DNA of 64,000 nucleotides from Liolophura sinensis (taxonomy: Eukaryota; Mollusca; Polyplacophora; Chitonida; Chitonidae): assembly GCF_032854445.1 (NCBI RefSeq), contig NC_088297.1, positions 11,372,163-11,436,162 of the forward strand. Reading direction: 5' to 3'. The position numbers and the translations under genes are program-made. This document shows, piece after piece, positions 11,938 through 25,160 of the stretch (position 1 is the first letter of the stretch; each line of letters opens with the position of its first letter). Under the pieces are notes generated by a model that saw only the letters and a list, made by a program, of their open reading frames with translations, was not told the origin of the DNA and did no database searches.

Positions 11938-13093
11938 AATAGTGTTTAAGGAGTGTCTGGATTTCTTTCCTATCTCACCAGGGGTACGGTTATTTACACA
12001 AATAAGGTCCATTCGAACTAATTCCATTTTACTAATCAAGCTCTAAACGCATGTCCCTTTTAATATAATATTTCACGTGATTGTATCCCTTGATAAATTT
12101 GACTGCCGACTGGCTCTGGGGCAATTTGCTGGCTATATGTACTGAGGCTTGTTCAAATGTCGAAATCCCCCGCGAGTATACCATTAACTATACAGATACA
12201 TTAAGCGTTAATTAGCTTGGGTTCTGGTCAAGCCGCGAGCCACTCATCGGTTCTACTCGTCACATTGTGGTTTACTGGAACAATAATTAGCTTGACCTGT
12301 CATTCCGGCTTAACTGCTGAAGGGTAGCAAAAAAAGAAACAAGAAAAAAAGAAAAACAGAACAAAAAAAAAATAAACTAAAATAACAAAAAAAGGTGGAA
12401 AGTTCACAGGACTGAGTAGATGGCGGCCAGGAATTCTGTTGTCTTCGCGTGAGATCAAACACCAGTATGTGGTTGATCCTGCGGATTTTTAGCATTATAA
12501 TGGCCCAGTTATTGCATAATATAACTTTCAGATCAGAATTGATTTCAAAACTTGTCTGAACTGCTCAAAGGTGCAACAAAGCAAACAACAACAAAAATGT
12601 GAGTCAGCTTTTGTTATCACGTCGTGTTTGGCCAATCACCAGTATGTATTTCGCCCACGTGACGATGTGTGCTAAACATGGCATCACATGCCTTGTATTT
12701 TCTAGACCTCTGTGTATTCCAAAGGGACTATATTTTTGCCCATCGCCTGTCTGTCCGGACTCTTTTTCATAGCAGATTCACATTGAATGGAAATTGGGTA
12801 TATGACCTCACCACATCCAGTTAGAGAACAAGTTCGACTCGTGGGCGGTTTCGTTTATTTCCGACAAAATTCTGAACGTTTTTGTTCTGTTATGGATTTC
12901 GAATTAGCTATGTATATATTACCATGTCATATTTAGATCCTCCGTTACAGTAGGATAAAAAAAAAACATTTCAGATTTTTAACCGAAATCAGAAGTTGAA
13001 TTACAAATAATTAATATATATCGATGTTTCTTCGTTTCTGTTTACCTTCTGTTTACTTCCTGTTTACCTTCTGTGCGTACTTTATCTATTTCT
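11938..13093. other. No recognisable gene
   Basis: An A-rich tract lies at 12328-12392. No supported exon. Confidence 0.45.
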
Positions 13094-13131
13094 ATTTTAT
13101 TATTTGATTGGTGTTTTACTGCGTTCTCAAT
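13094..13131 (-). repeat. SINE core fragment, AAAT-tail family
   Basis: 'tttgattggtgttttact' followed by 'gcgttctcaataat' matches the 3' end of the family core. It lies just upstream of a larger copy. Confidence 0.6.
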
Positions 13132-13172
13132 AATATCCATACAACACAAACAATAGAAAATGGCGTCTAGAA

Positions 13173-13470
13173 GCAAACATAAATGTTAGGTGGATTCATA
13201 TTATATTATTGATGTATATTTATTTATTTATTTGATTGGCGTTTTACGCCGTACTCAAGAATATTTCACTTATACGATGGCGGCCAGCATTATGGTGAGA
13301 GGAAACCGGGCAGAGCCCGGGGAAACCCATGACCATCCGCAGATTTTTGGCAGGCCTTTCCACCTCCGTTGGAGAGGAAGCCAGCATGAGCTGGCCTTGA
13401 ACTCACGGCCACCGCATTGGCGAGAGACACCTGCAAACATAAATGTTAGGCTGATTTATATTATATTATT
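13173..13470 (-). repeat. SINE flanked by unusually long direct repeats
   Basis: A 5'-truncated AAAT-family SINE (13211-13432, minus orientation) sits between two 38-bp direct repeats at 13173-13210 and 13433-13470 that differ at about three positions. Both begin 'gcaaacataaatgttagg'. If this is a target-site duplication it is much longer than the 9-13 bp of the other copies here. Confidence 0.88.
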
Positions 13471-16400
13471 TTGGTACAAGGCAATGAGCTGTATATAACC
13501 TGGCAGCGAAGAGTCACACTTCTTTGTGCGTTTTCTTTAAGAACGTCGAAACGATTACGAGATTTTGAGTGTGATTACAAGGTTATAAAAAAAATTGATC
13601 TCATTTCTGGGTAGGGCGAAAAATAAGCACAGAAAGTGCGAAACATATGCCAATTAAATGGAGAATTATTTCTTAGGTAACAGAGACAAACAATCTGGGT
13701 GCATGAGTCATTCCTAAAAAAGAGAATCAAACAACAGTAAAAAAAAAAATTCGTGAGAAAAGAAATGTCGTTACATTAACCCTTGTCACGCGCCACTTCA
13801 TATACCTTGGAAATTAAGGCCTTTTCGCTGTCAATGTTTTTTGACGTTTTCTATATTTGTTGTTCTCCCCGTATAACATCGACACAACTGGTCTGTCAAC
13901 ATTTCACAGCCATCTGTTTATATATCTATTTATCACTCGGGTTGCCATGGCAACCACATTTTTAAGGTTGATTAATCTGCTTTTTAAACATGTATTTTGT
14001 TAACACGATATTTATTTTTAGTCTGGTGTTACCTCTCTTTATGGAAGACTCCCTTTCAGCTGTTGCAGGATTTGTGCAATTTTTGTTCCCGCAAGTCTTA
14101 AGAAATACGAAGACAGATGCTATTGGGGATACTTTAACCACAAAGATCCTATCTATATATAACACATGCAGACTTTCAGTAGTGAATAAAGTCAAATCAT
14201 TTGTGCAATTTTTGTTCCCTCAAGTCTCTTGAAACAGAAAAGAGGGTGCAACTGAGTACATTTGAAACACATATATATGCATGTAGACTGTCCGGGCTTT
14301 TCCCCGTGAACTCTCTCTATGTAATGGACTGGCAAATGTGTAGATTTATAACATGTTTTTTTTGTCATAATAGAGATCATAAAAAACAGGTATTTTAGCA
14401 AACATTTTAAAGATTTGGCACCACAAAGATAAAAAACGAAGGAATTTTACCGAACACGCTAAACATTTTTAATCACAAAAACATGAACTAATGGAAATTT
14501 AACAAACTCTTGCTATTCAAAGCTTTCCCAACCCTCGACGAGTTTATTTTTCTAAAGACGTTCATTTGTAGTCGTTCATTTGAATTTTCCTTGGTAACTT
14601 GATTGAAGTTATAAACGATGCCTGGAATTTCCAGGTATATCGAAGGATGTATCAGACAGCTACGGAAGCCGGTTAACCTCATCATCGCTTCGCCGTGGTT
14701 CTGGCGATGGAACGACCCTACGATGGTCTGTACGGCTTCCATACGTAGCCGTGGGATCTCATAACAAGAGGCAAAATTAATAACAAGAAAAAGGCTTTTC
14801 GTTTACAGGTGTTTCTGCGACAAAGACATGAAATAAAGGTAGAAAAGTGCAGAACACTTTTCTCCCTTTTGTAGATAAAGAAAGCTCTGAAATCGAGCCT
14901 CAAACAGAAAATAAATAACACCAAATCTGGTGTTTGGCATTGTGAATCGTAGTTTTCAACATGGGCAGTATTTACACAGACATCAAGATTCAAAACTAGA
15001 TAACGGATTATAATAAGATCCTGAAATGGCCAAGTGTAAACCTTTTGGCAGCTTTATTATTAGATATTTAATAACATAAATATAATTAATATAAATGACT
15101 CATGTGTTGTTAAAGATATAGCTAATTAAAACCAATCTGGTATAATCTGGTAACGGAACCTGCGTGAACGTTTTAGCTTTGGGACTTTCATGCGCTTTCA
15201 TGCATGACGTTCTTTCTAGGTATACATATAATACAGGCTGATTTATTAACCGGTTGTTATAGGTTAAATAATCTTAGTACGGCATAAAATACCAATCAAA
15301 TGTACGGCTGTCATGTATGACCCGTGCAAGCCTTAACAAACAATACGTCACGCGGACACATGGTACCTAGTGCTTTAGCAGTTCCAGGTGGAACGTATAG
15401 TTAATAAATAAAACATCTTAGTCCAGAATGGAAAGAATCAATTTTATTTCTTATACTCAGATTTCCTGAAGTTTTGTTGCCTTTTTTAAAAACGTTTTTA
15501 GTTTTACAGCAAGTACTAGTGTATCAATGTTCACATGAATTCATTACCACGCCGTGTCAATAACGCGTAGAAACAACGATCCGTAGATTTTTTCACCTTT
15601 GCACTTGACGAACAGTTTCTTGAGGAAGAGTTTCTTTTAAAGAGCCTGTGATAACCAATTATATGACCTTGTTCGTCCTTGTTGCTGTTATTATGAGCTC
15701 TTTTATCATCGCATCAAATAGAAATTAATATTATATGTGTCTCTCTATCATACCTTTTAAATTCACAAAGGCAAGTCAGGGCACTTACAGATCTGTTTTT
15801 TGTAACACATGCGGATGCATATTTCAAATACCACGATGATTGAAAATATGTATTTGATGTTCAATGTAGCAATTAAATGCATAATGTGAATTTAACTACA
15901 CTGAAATTTGTCTCGGCGAAGTTTAGGAAAAATTTTAACAGGTTCTAAATAGCTATAATTAACACTTTGACATTTTTTTAACATTGCGTTCACACAGTGC
16001 TACACAGTAGAGCCTTTCTATTTGCGCTGGACAAATGTTTACAAAGGAAGCACCAGCCCGTGAAAAGCCTTGCACACTCGCACGCGTCAACGCTGATGAC
16101 AATCTTTGTTAGTAATTATTGTCAATAATTACCAAACATAAACAAACATGCTGTGTACATTCCTTTATCTAATTATGGAAACAGTTATCTCAGCATGTTT
16201 TTCTCTCGATGTTCCCCACAACTGTTCTTCCGATAAACTCGACAGTTGTCAGCTGCATTGCTAAAAATCCAAGAATGTGCAGTCTCGAGTATTTATATAA
16301 AATGGCGTATTCTGTGTGCAAATTACGCAATGATGACGTCACAATCAGGTCCTACAATAGTTACCGAAACGCAAAAAGCATACAAAGGTAAATTTTGTTA

Positions 16401-17588
16401 AATATTTTAACATCGCTTGGATTGGAATATGACTTAATAATCTGTGTACCACAAACGCACTTCATAAAAAACATAAAACTTTTCCACCAAAGGTTTTCTG
16501 ACTCTCATTGACTCGAATTGGATCAACAGTTGCCCCGTTTAATAATGCATATGTAAAATCTACGCTTGGCTTTAACTTTAAGGCTGTTATTTATGTCCGT
16601 TCAGCCTGTGTATGTAGGCATATGTAGGTATGTCAGTAACCCGAAGCATGTTAAGGACGTACATCACCGGCCCGTGTCTATACTCGGCTAGCACTCCCGT
16701 ATCACGATCTGCACAAGCCCATCAAACAAGTCTAACGGGTCGTACAAGGTGCATTAGTGAGAGACGTATCTGGCTTTGTCTGCACGCGTTGACAGGCTGT
16801 GCAACAACAACAGCGATGGCTTCAACCAGCCCCCGGTGTATATTGTGCTAAATGATTGAAGAATAATATAAAAGAACAATATTTCAGTACCCATCGTGGC
16901 CATTTTGCATCAAAAGTGTCTCAAATCCAGACAGTAACCGCATGGCTACTCTGCATGGGCAAAATAATCCAATCTGTTTGTTGGGTTTGTTTTTTGCAAA
17001 GAATTTTGGCTGCGACAAAAGCTATGTAAGTTGCTCTCTGTGTCCGTGTGTCGGTCAGTCGATCGGCTCTTCGGTTGGTTGGTCGTTGAAATGATATTGG
17101 CTGACATCCTATCTTTTTATCATACGTCATTCAGTTAACCTTGAATCTGGGTGTAAGACGACATCAGCTTTTAGGCATGGGGGTGTTGCAGTTATTGTGG
17201 ATTTATGGCTGTAAGCACAAAGCAAAACGTTGTCAAGTTTTTATTTAAAACAAATCACAGCATACTGAGAATTTAAATAACGTCAAGATTGGTTCATCCC
17301 TATTTAACCGGAACTGACGTCATTAGATGTAATACTAGTATTATTCACGTATTTTTGACTGATTGATCTTGATGTAATTGTGATAAATGACTGAACTGCA
17401 TGGACTGTCTATTTTACTGATCGATCCGTCGTCATAGTCATCATTGCACTGACATCTTACCTTTAACAAGAGATATAGGATTAATAAAGAGTCTTCCGTG
17501 CAAACTGACATCGACTTGTTCTGGATGTTGCATACATTTCGAATTTTATATTTTTCTTTTAATACGCTTTGCATTATTTTACACAATT
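13471..17588. other. Large gene-poor stretch
   Basis: No convincing exon. A local duplication places 'tttgtgcaatttttgttcc' at about 14070-14088 and again at 14200-14218. Minus-strand frames at 14488-14993 include a hydrophobic stretch but are not supported as a gene. Confidence 0.4.
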
Positions 17589-17937
17589 AAATTCGAGTTA
17601 GTGAGTGAGTGCTTAGGGTTTAACGTCGTACTTAACAATTTTTCAGCCATATCACGACGAAGGAGTCCTTAGGGTACACGCACATGTGTGTGCCTTCTTG
17701 TTACAGGACGGATTTCCACCGCTCTTTTTTGAGATGACTAATCTAAGGCAAAAAAGCTGCCCCACCCGAGTCGTTATACTGATACGGGGCAACCGGTCGT
17801 AGAACTATCCCCTTAATGCTTAACTCCAGACGTTACAACTTCCTCTTTATTAAGGTCTTAGGTGTGACCGGTCCTAGGATTGACCCTGGATCTACCGCCC
17901 CCGAAGCGGACGCTCTATCTACTGGGCCGGCCAGTTA
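17589..17937 (-). repeat. Full-length SINE, CACT-tail family
   Basis: Most complete copy of the second SINE family. On the minus strand it begins near 17937 with a tRNA-like head ('cccagtagatagagcg' A-box-like, 'agggtcaatccta' B-box-like). It then has a body with 'gaagttgtaacgtctgg' and 'ggtggaaatccgtcctg', the core 'ttaagtacgacgttaaaccc', and ends in CACTCACT. It is likely a Pol III-transcribed, non-autonomous retroposon. Confidence 0.9.
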
Positions 17938-19667
17938 GATTTGAATTTGCATATTCATTAGTCAATGGTGACGATCAAGGCTTACATACCTGTGTAATAT
18001 CAAGAGTTAACTTACACGTTTCCCAGAGAAAGGCATCGAATGAAAAACTATTGTATATTAGATTGTCTGGCGTAGAAAAAAATAATACATGAAGTATACT
18101 AAACAGTAAAATTTTGATACTAACACATCCAGAGATGTGCTTTAATATCCATTCAGTAGTACCTGTCTTAAAACAAAACGGGTTTCCGTGGCTCCTGGCT
18201 TTTTATAAACATGCGTAATTTTGACGTTAAATCGTGACAAACTATGAAGTGTATCAAGACTACGCCCGATTTAAAGGTAGACACAAAGTACAGAAGGTGC
18301 CGAACGATTTATAACAGGATTCAATTATTAAGTCATAAAAAAGCAAAAGAAACGCAAAAGTCAGCTTTCGTATATAATGTCACGACTAGATTTTATTTTA
18401 GGCCAGAATGACCTCTCGTATTGCATAGGCTAATGGAATGAATTTGCGATTTATTCAAAAAGAAAGTCATTTCCATTTCTGTAATATTTTATCGTAATCA
18501 CATTGAATGTTTACATAGGTTCAAAGTATATAGGGTTAAAAACAAATTCATGGTAGTTCTGAAAAAAAACGCAATGCATATGAATTAATTAGCTTATCGA
18601 AATTGGTCAAATTTGCTCATATTGTACGAAACTAGGATAGTATTGATTAGACGTTATAACTATATGAAGCTTAAGACCACCCAACTCTGGCACGATGCCG
18701 AAATAGATCACAAAGCTGACCTTCAACTGGATGAAAACAGTGGTCATTGATGAACGGCGAAGGACATTTCAAAACGACTATTTGAGAATAATTGCAGCAT
18801 TTGTTGGCGAGCGAGACGCGTGCATTTCCCAGGTTATTTCAAGCACATTTATCCAACTTGGCAGAAGAAATGTCGCCTTAAGGTAAAAGCAGACTGGTCA
18901 GTTCCTTTGACCAGTGAATATGTCCAGATGTACATCCTGAGAATGATAAAAGAAAAAGAATATGTCCAGAGGGCCAAAAAAAAATCGTCATCTTCGGGGA
19001 GAAACTGACCACTGTCCACTGCGTTCATTACACGAATGGACACTGTGAAAAGTGATAAAAGGAAAAATGTTGCAGTAAGGAGGCAGGTCATTCATCAAAA
19101 CTTTCAAACGAACTGTTTTATTCTTAGAAGATTTGCATATATATAATACTCTCTGAAAAATATTTGGCCTTAATTGCTTAGAATTTTAGTTCCTAACAAT
19201 CGAGGCAAATCATCCCTTGCAGGCGTTAAGCCATAATCATTCATTCATTCATTCATTCATTCCTTGCAGATTGGCATATCTAGGAAGTATCAAAGCATGC
19301 ATGAGAATTGTGGGAGTTTATGTGAACTATTTGTATTTGTATCAAACCTTTTCACTATATTTTTTAGCAGATCAAGGTCTCTGGAGAACCGGTGTAGAGG
19401 AGTGACTTTAGAATACCTGTGTATTATATAAGCATTAGTTAACATAAAAACAGTAGTGGAAACTCAAGACGATTCACTCGATATAACCTTCACGTGAAAC
19501 AGATGTAGTTCTTCTATGAAACCACTGTGTGTTGAACATGATGGCATAATAAAATCCTCACATACTGAGTGCACAACAGTCTAATATTTTCGACATTACA
19601 CTACTAGAATGTGTATGAGTTAACAAACCAAATAAATGAGACATGGAAAAGGTTGATATTGAAAGCA
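17938..19667. other. No recognisable gene
   Basis: No supported exon. A short TTCA array occurs at about 19240-19262. Confidence 0.45.
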
Positions 19668-19830
19668 TCACGTCATTTGATTTATTTGTTTATTTACTCA
19701 AGAATATTTCACTTATACGACGGCGGCCAGCATTATGGTGGGTGGAAACCGGGCACATCCCGGGGGAAACCCGCGACCATCCGCAGGTTGCTGACAGACC
19801 TTCCCACGTAGGGCCCCTCACGTCATCTGA
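19668..19830 (-). repeat. SINE, AAAT-tail family, with target-site duplication
   Basis: Core and middle segment bounded by a 13-bp direct repeat (tcacgtcatttga at 19668-19680; one change at 818-830 of the same kilobase). The 'gattggtgttttacgccgt' end of the core is missing, so the tail joins the core directly at 'tactcaagaatatttc'. Confidence 0.9.
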
Positions 19831-22047
19831 AAACATTCTACACTAATTTCATTCTGTTTTATCTAGAGCGGAAACAAGCACTTAAAATTTATTCAGTCAA
19901 GATGAGATACGATTCAAACGTCCATATATGCATAAAACTGAGCACTGTGGTTACATTACCTTAACGAAGAGGAAGTTAATTAGCAGTTTGCTAGTTTCCG
20001 AGAGCATATATGCATAACTGGATGCATGTTTGTTTCATGCTCTGTGATTATAATTGACGTGTATCGATCATTCACGACACTAATTAACTCATACACTGAC
20101 GGTCGAAACACAGAGCGCTGAAATGAAACATCACTTCACAACAACAGAAGCTGGTTGGCAGATGAGTGAAGAGCCCAGCTGTGGATGTTACCTCATTTAA
20201 TGTTTAACACGTAGAAAAACATGCAGAAAACCAGGCCTAATTTAAATCAAAACTACACTCTATCCATTGTGTCAGCTTAATCTGGCATCCAGTTCAATGA
20301 CCTTGAATGACAGGTGGTGAATGCAAGTGCAGCATGGTAAAATAAGTACTGTCCAATGATTGTCCTTCCTTTTGCGGTAGTTCTCCAGGCTACAGCTGCA
20401 GTTGAAAAACTTCCGATATCTTCGTAATAGACACTTTTGCATCGTTACTCAATATTGTGTTAAGAGAACCGATTATCTTAAAATCCGAACGACTTCTGAA
20501 AGACTCCCCCCAACACCATCTCTCCGATAAACAATGATTGGGTGAGCGAATGATTGAGGTTTAAGCAGGATTTCCAGAATGTCACTCCGACAAAGGGTGT
20601 CAGTAGCTAAATGGGTTGTTTGTTGCTAAATAATTTTCAAATTCGTATATGCATTGTAAATTTTAATATACACATTATTCCGGTAACCCAAACTATGACT
20701 TGGAAAGAATTTATTATGGCCCTGGTGGGGGCCAAAGTATGGCCTCAAGCATTCATGGAAGAGGCTCTGGGCACATCGCCAGTAAAGCGGATGTAAATTA
20801 GGAATGCTTTACAAAACCACAGACAAGAAGATTAGCTGTGTCTGTGTGTTAAAAAATATATTAAAAACAAAAAGCAGCCGCCTTTTATTCAAAAGGCCAA
20901 ATGTCAGGTAGACAAGTAACGCACAAAGCGGATTTCATGCAACAACTTCTTCAGGTATGCATTTTTAGTCATGAGAGTTAAGTTCTCGTGCAACATGCCA
21001 GTTCACAAGCACCCAGTCATGTCATTAGCTTGGACAATGCTCCTTTGTGGGATCAGAGCTGCTCATAAAATCGTGCTACACGTGTGCGTCATTCAGTCAA
21101 ATGTATTTTGAATTAGAGACAGAGATCTTATCCAATAAAAATTATTGCAAAAAAAAAAAACAAAAAAAAAACAAAAAAACACGCAAATTGCAGTTTGCAC
21201 ATTCTTTAACTGATTTTACAAGGTAGCAAGCATCCTCCGCTGTTACAGTCAATGTTTTAGTGTGTTTATGATAGGGCTCTGAGATCTTAATTTACAGACC
21301 GTTTACAGTGTTCAACTTTTATTCACCTTAAGAATTTATATTGCAAAATACTCACAGATGTATCGTAATTTCATGGCAAACTTGAAAACCATTTGTTAAG
21401 TTTAATTCTACGTTCAAGAATACCACTACAAGTTAAGAATGAATGCATCACCGATTATGGCTCAGCGCCACATTGAAAGTTAAGACAAAGTCTGATTTTG
21501 GTATAAGACAGTTTTATGATCTTATGACGTGAAGTCTCTCTCAAATATATTAACTTGAGCAAGTGTTTGTTTGCAATACGTCAAACCTGTGACTATTTAG
21601 TTTCCCAAATATACCTGGGGTGGCGCAGACAGACAACTGTCGTCTTATCGAATATATATTAAATTTTCTCCCCTGTTCAAGATAGAAGTAACGTGTACGC
21701 GTTCTACACTAACAAGATATCAGCGTTCCGCATATAGATACATATCAAGAATAATCAGTCAACGTTTGTGACCCTGCATTCTCAGCATCTTACTTAAATG
21801 AATGAATGGTATGAGTTTAACATGTATAAATAGGCCAAACGGTACAGACCACCCAATTTATTAGGGAATTTCATATGCTTATTCTATTAAAGATGAAATG
21901 TCAAAGGAATATTATTACTAATACTAACTTCATACTCAAATGAGCAATATTTCATAAGGCAGTCAGATTTTACACAATACACCTTCAGTGCGATTTCCGC
22001 TTGTTAAACTACTTTAGGGAAATGTATATAATAGAAAGCTATACTTC
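19831..22047. other. No recognisable gene
   Basis: A-rich tract at 21149-21180. No supported exon on either strand. Confidence 0.45.
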
Positions 22048-22122
22048 ACATATACGACGGCAGCCAGCATTGTGGTGGTAAGAAACCAGGCAGAGCGCCG
22101 GAAAAAAACAGGCTGCTGGCAG
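22048..22122 (-). repeat. SINE fragment, AAAT-tail family
   Basis: Shares 'tatacgacggcagccagc' and the middle segment, with an internal deletion before 'gctgctggcagacc'. Both ends are missing. Confidence 0.75.
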
Positions 22123-22397
22123 ACCTATATAAACTTGAAGTTTGTGACTTATGTAATAAAGTGATAAATAACAGTTATTCTTCAGTACCAAAATATACTT
22201 GCCGAATGTTATCACAAATACAGGTGGAATGAAGACAAATTATATAAATGTATGACGTTGCACAGAGCCACTGATGTACTGGAAATTACCCACAAAACAT
22301 GACTTAGCTACCAGACATACCTTTATAATAAACCTTTCGAACTTATCGATTATGGATAATAACAAGCATTGTATGTATCAATCAATGTTTATACACA

Positions 22398-22640
22398 TTG
22401 GAATCGCTCCGATGGTCTAATGATTACAGCGTCCGCCTCGAAGTCGGGAGACCAGGGATCGAATCGGGGTCAGGTCATACCAAAGACCTTAAAAAATGGT
22501 AATTGTTGATGCTTCGCTTGCTGCTCAGCACTGAGAGGTTAGAGCAAGGAAACGGGATTTGTTTGCCCGGTGTTAGTATAACGTGACTGAGTGGTGTGTC
22601 AATCTCTACCGCATGATATTTCGCCGCCATGTTAAAATGC
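22398..22640 (+). repeat. Third tRNA-derived SINE (single copy)
   Basis: The tRNA-like head runs from about 22403 to 22470: an A-box-like 'gatggtctaatgattac' and an excellent B-box 'gggatcgaatcgggg'. A body unrelated to the other two families follows ('gctgctcagcactgagagg', 'gtataacgtgactgag', 'ctaccgcatgatatttcgcc'). The position of the 3' end is a guess. It is probably a Pol III-derived SINE, not a functional tRNA gene, because the cloverleaf is imperfect. Confidence 0.65.
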
Positions 22641-24002
22641 AGTGATTGACCCCCAGGTAAAGCGGTGACGTCACCTCATAAAACGTCACCGCGATGTCAT
22701 GACGTCACAACTCCAAACCCTGCATTGATCTGTAATATGTATACATACCTATTGCGTCATCTCCCTGATAAGGAAAAATAATGCATCAACGTACATGACG
22801 CCTTTGACGTAACTCTAACCCTGTCAACTCAGTATTTATGCTCCTTACATTTGTTAAAAATCAGCCCAGCTCTATTGTTAAAAAGCCCAGAAAGTATATC
22901 GCATATGACCTAACCTGTCGGCCACCTGTCGACTAATTTCTGGATCCAGTTTCAAAAAAAAAGAAGAAAAAAAAATACAGTTACGCTGTAGAGGAACAAG
23001 TTTTAGTCCCGTGCATTTTAACATCTCTGTGCTATAAATAACAATAGCGTCACCCCCGTTAAATAATGCAGACACTTCATTAGCCAGTCGTCTTCATTAG
23101 TGAAGTGCTCAATCAAGATACAGGACGTACATTACACTATTTGGAGTTTCGTTTTTCGTTTTGTATGGACTACCAAAGATGACGGCAATTCACCTGAAAT
23201 TGTAGGTATTTTTTTGTTTTTCAATTCACCGTCTGTCTCTATACATTGTAAGTTTTTCGACGGTCTTAAAAGCCGATTTTATACAATTTTATTTATGCGT
23301 GTTTAGGCTTGTACATTGATGAATTAAGCACAGACATGTCTTGACACCCATGTGAGAAGACCCCTGTAAACAAAGTAGGAGAACTGGATTGACTTCATCT
23401 ATGCGTTGCTTCAGTCACTTCATCTTCAATGTACCAACAAGCCCTTCCAAGTTTATGGGGTCACTCAGACTGAAAAAGAGTCTCCGCTTCTCTCTTGTGT
23501 GTTACCGGCTTTATTTTCTATTTGTATAATTTTTTGCTTGCCTTTGTCTTTAGGAGATAATGTTAAACGTTGTTCTGGAAATACATCTTGTAATTATCAG
23601 CTTGGAATGCCTTTTACGAACTACGAATGGTAAAGGAATGTCGGACATGACGCTTATATTCGTATTGTTTAAATTGAGTTCCTGGCGCAGAGATCTTTAA
23701 CATACCAAATCATTAGACATTATATAACTTGATTTTTCATGATTTCAGTTCGAATTACCCAGCATAGAAGCGTTATAGAATAGTCTAGAATTGTTCGTTC
23801 TAGCTCCAGAGACAGCGTGATGCACATATCCTGGTTAACACTCTGGTGAGGGCTAGAAGTCCATACCCTGTACGGGTATAAAAATCCTCATAAGCAGCTA
23901 GCGTGTATCCATGTAGCGTTTAAAATGGAATGTTTGAGATACAGTTCATGTATTGCGATATACCGCTTTGACAGTGTGAATTTTCTTCAAGGCGATAGGA
24001 CT
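22641..24002. other. No supported gene
   Basis: A possible 76-bp exon at 23554-23629 has an acceptor-like pyrimidine tract and a weak donor, but its peptide is not recognisable. Otherwise empty. Confidence 0.4.
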
Positions 24003-24271
24003 GCCACTTGAACAAGATTTGATTTATTTATTTGATTGGTGTTTTACGCCGTACTCAAGAATATTTCACTTACACGACGGCGGCCAACATTATGGTGGGA
24101 GGAAACAGGGCAGAGCCCGGGGAAACCCACGACCATCCGCAGATTGCTGGCAGACCTTCCCACTTACGGCCGGAGAGGAAGCCAGCATGAGCTGGACTTG
24201 AACTCACAGCGACCGCATTGGTGAGAGGCTCCTGGGTCATTACGCTGTGCTAGCGCGCCACTTGAACAAGA
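24003..24271 (-). repeat. SINE, AAAT-tail family, nearly full length, with target-site duplication
   Basis: Contains tail, core, middle segment and most of the tRNA-like head (down to 'tgtgctagcgc' on the + strand). It is bounded by a 15-bp direct repeat 'gccacttgaacaaga' at 24003-24017 and 24257-24271. The perfect duplication suggests a fairly recent insertion. Confidence 0.95.
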
Positions 24272-24947
24272 GTCTTTCCAATAAAATGTAAGCCTAGCGT
24301 TAGGTTTCATTGTAAAGTTTGGTTTCGCCTTACAAAAATCTCACACTAAATGTTTCGTTTAACAAGCCCTTGACAAACTTACAGAAACGTGGGCCTCTGT
24401 TCTTGTGTACCATGTTGCGTTATTTTGATATAATTATATGGTACGTCACAGTTTACGCATGAAACACTGTATCGATTACAAAAAACAGTCATGTTCACCT
24501 AGGGAAATAACATATTTAGCATGTAATAATGTCACGAAAAGTCGTAGTTAATCAGAAAAAAACCAAGGATGGGAAAATCCGGTTTCCAGAAGGTTCCGTT
24601 GAAAAAAAAAGCAAGTGTTTTTTCCCTTATAAATGAACCTTGACTTCGTGCAATGTTCTACATAACAAAGGCTCCTGTTAACGTTAGGTTCACGAATTAA
24701 ATCACGAGAAGACGAACTTACCCATGTGGCTTTCATGATGGCTGTCTTCGAATCTCCTTTAATTTGCTTCGCTTTAATATAAAGAAACCTATATTTGGAA
24801 ACGATTATGTATGGTGCCAATAGAGAAACGGATAGGTGAATTTTTCACGTAATGAATCTGCTTTAGTTCAAAGAGGAATAATTAATTTAGAACGCTGTCA
24901 TGAGTAGCCACGTTACACAATGCGAAAGCCATAGATTCAATATGGGG
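24272..24947. other. No recognisable gene
   Basis: No supported feature. Confidence 0.45.
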
Positions 24948-25160
24948 GACCTCCGTGGTGGAGGGCGTTAGCACGCCAACGCGGCGCAATGACCCAGGAA
25001 CCTCTCACAAATGAGGTCGCTATGAGTTCAAGTTCAGCTCATGGGTTTAACCTGGGTTCTGCTCGGTTTCCTCCCATCATAATGCCGGCCGCAGTCGAAT
25101 AAGTGAAATACTCTTGAGTACGGCGTAAAATACCAATCAAAAATAAATAAATAAATAAAC
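24948..25160 (+). repeat. SINE, AAAT-tail family, with head
   Basis: Starts with 'gacctccgtggtggagggcg' (diverged tRNA-like head), then 'tgagttcaagttcagctc', a shortened middle segment, the core and an AAATAAATAAATAAAC tail. Confidence 0.9.

Noticed and set aside
14488-14993. Minus-strand hydrophobic stretch followed by SHGYVWKPYRPS, reminiscent of the His-Gly start of lytic polysaccharide monooxygenases
   Set aside because: A stop follows at once, and the downstream conserved residues of those enzymes are absent in any frame.
22398-22475. Functional tRNA gene
   Set aside because: A and B boxes are present, but the acceptor and anticodon stems do not pair properly; the downstream body indicates a SINE.
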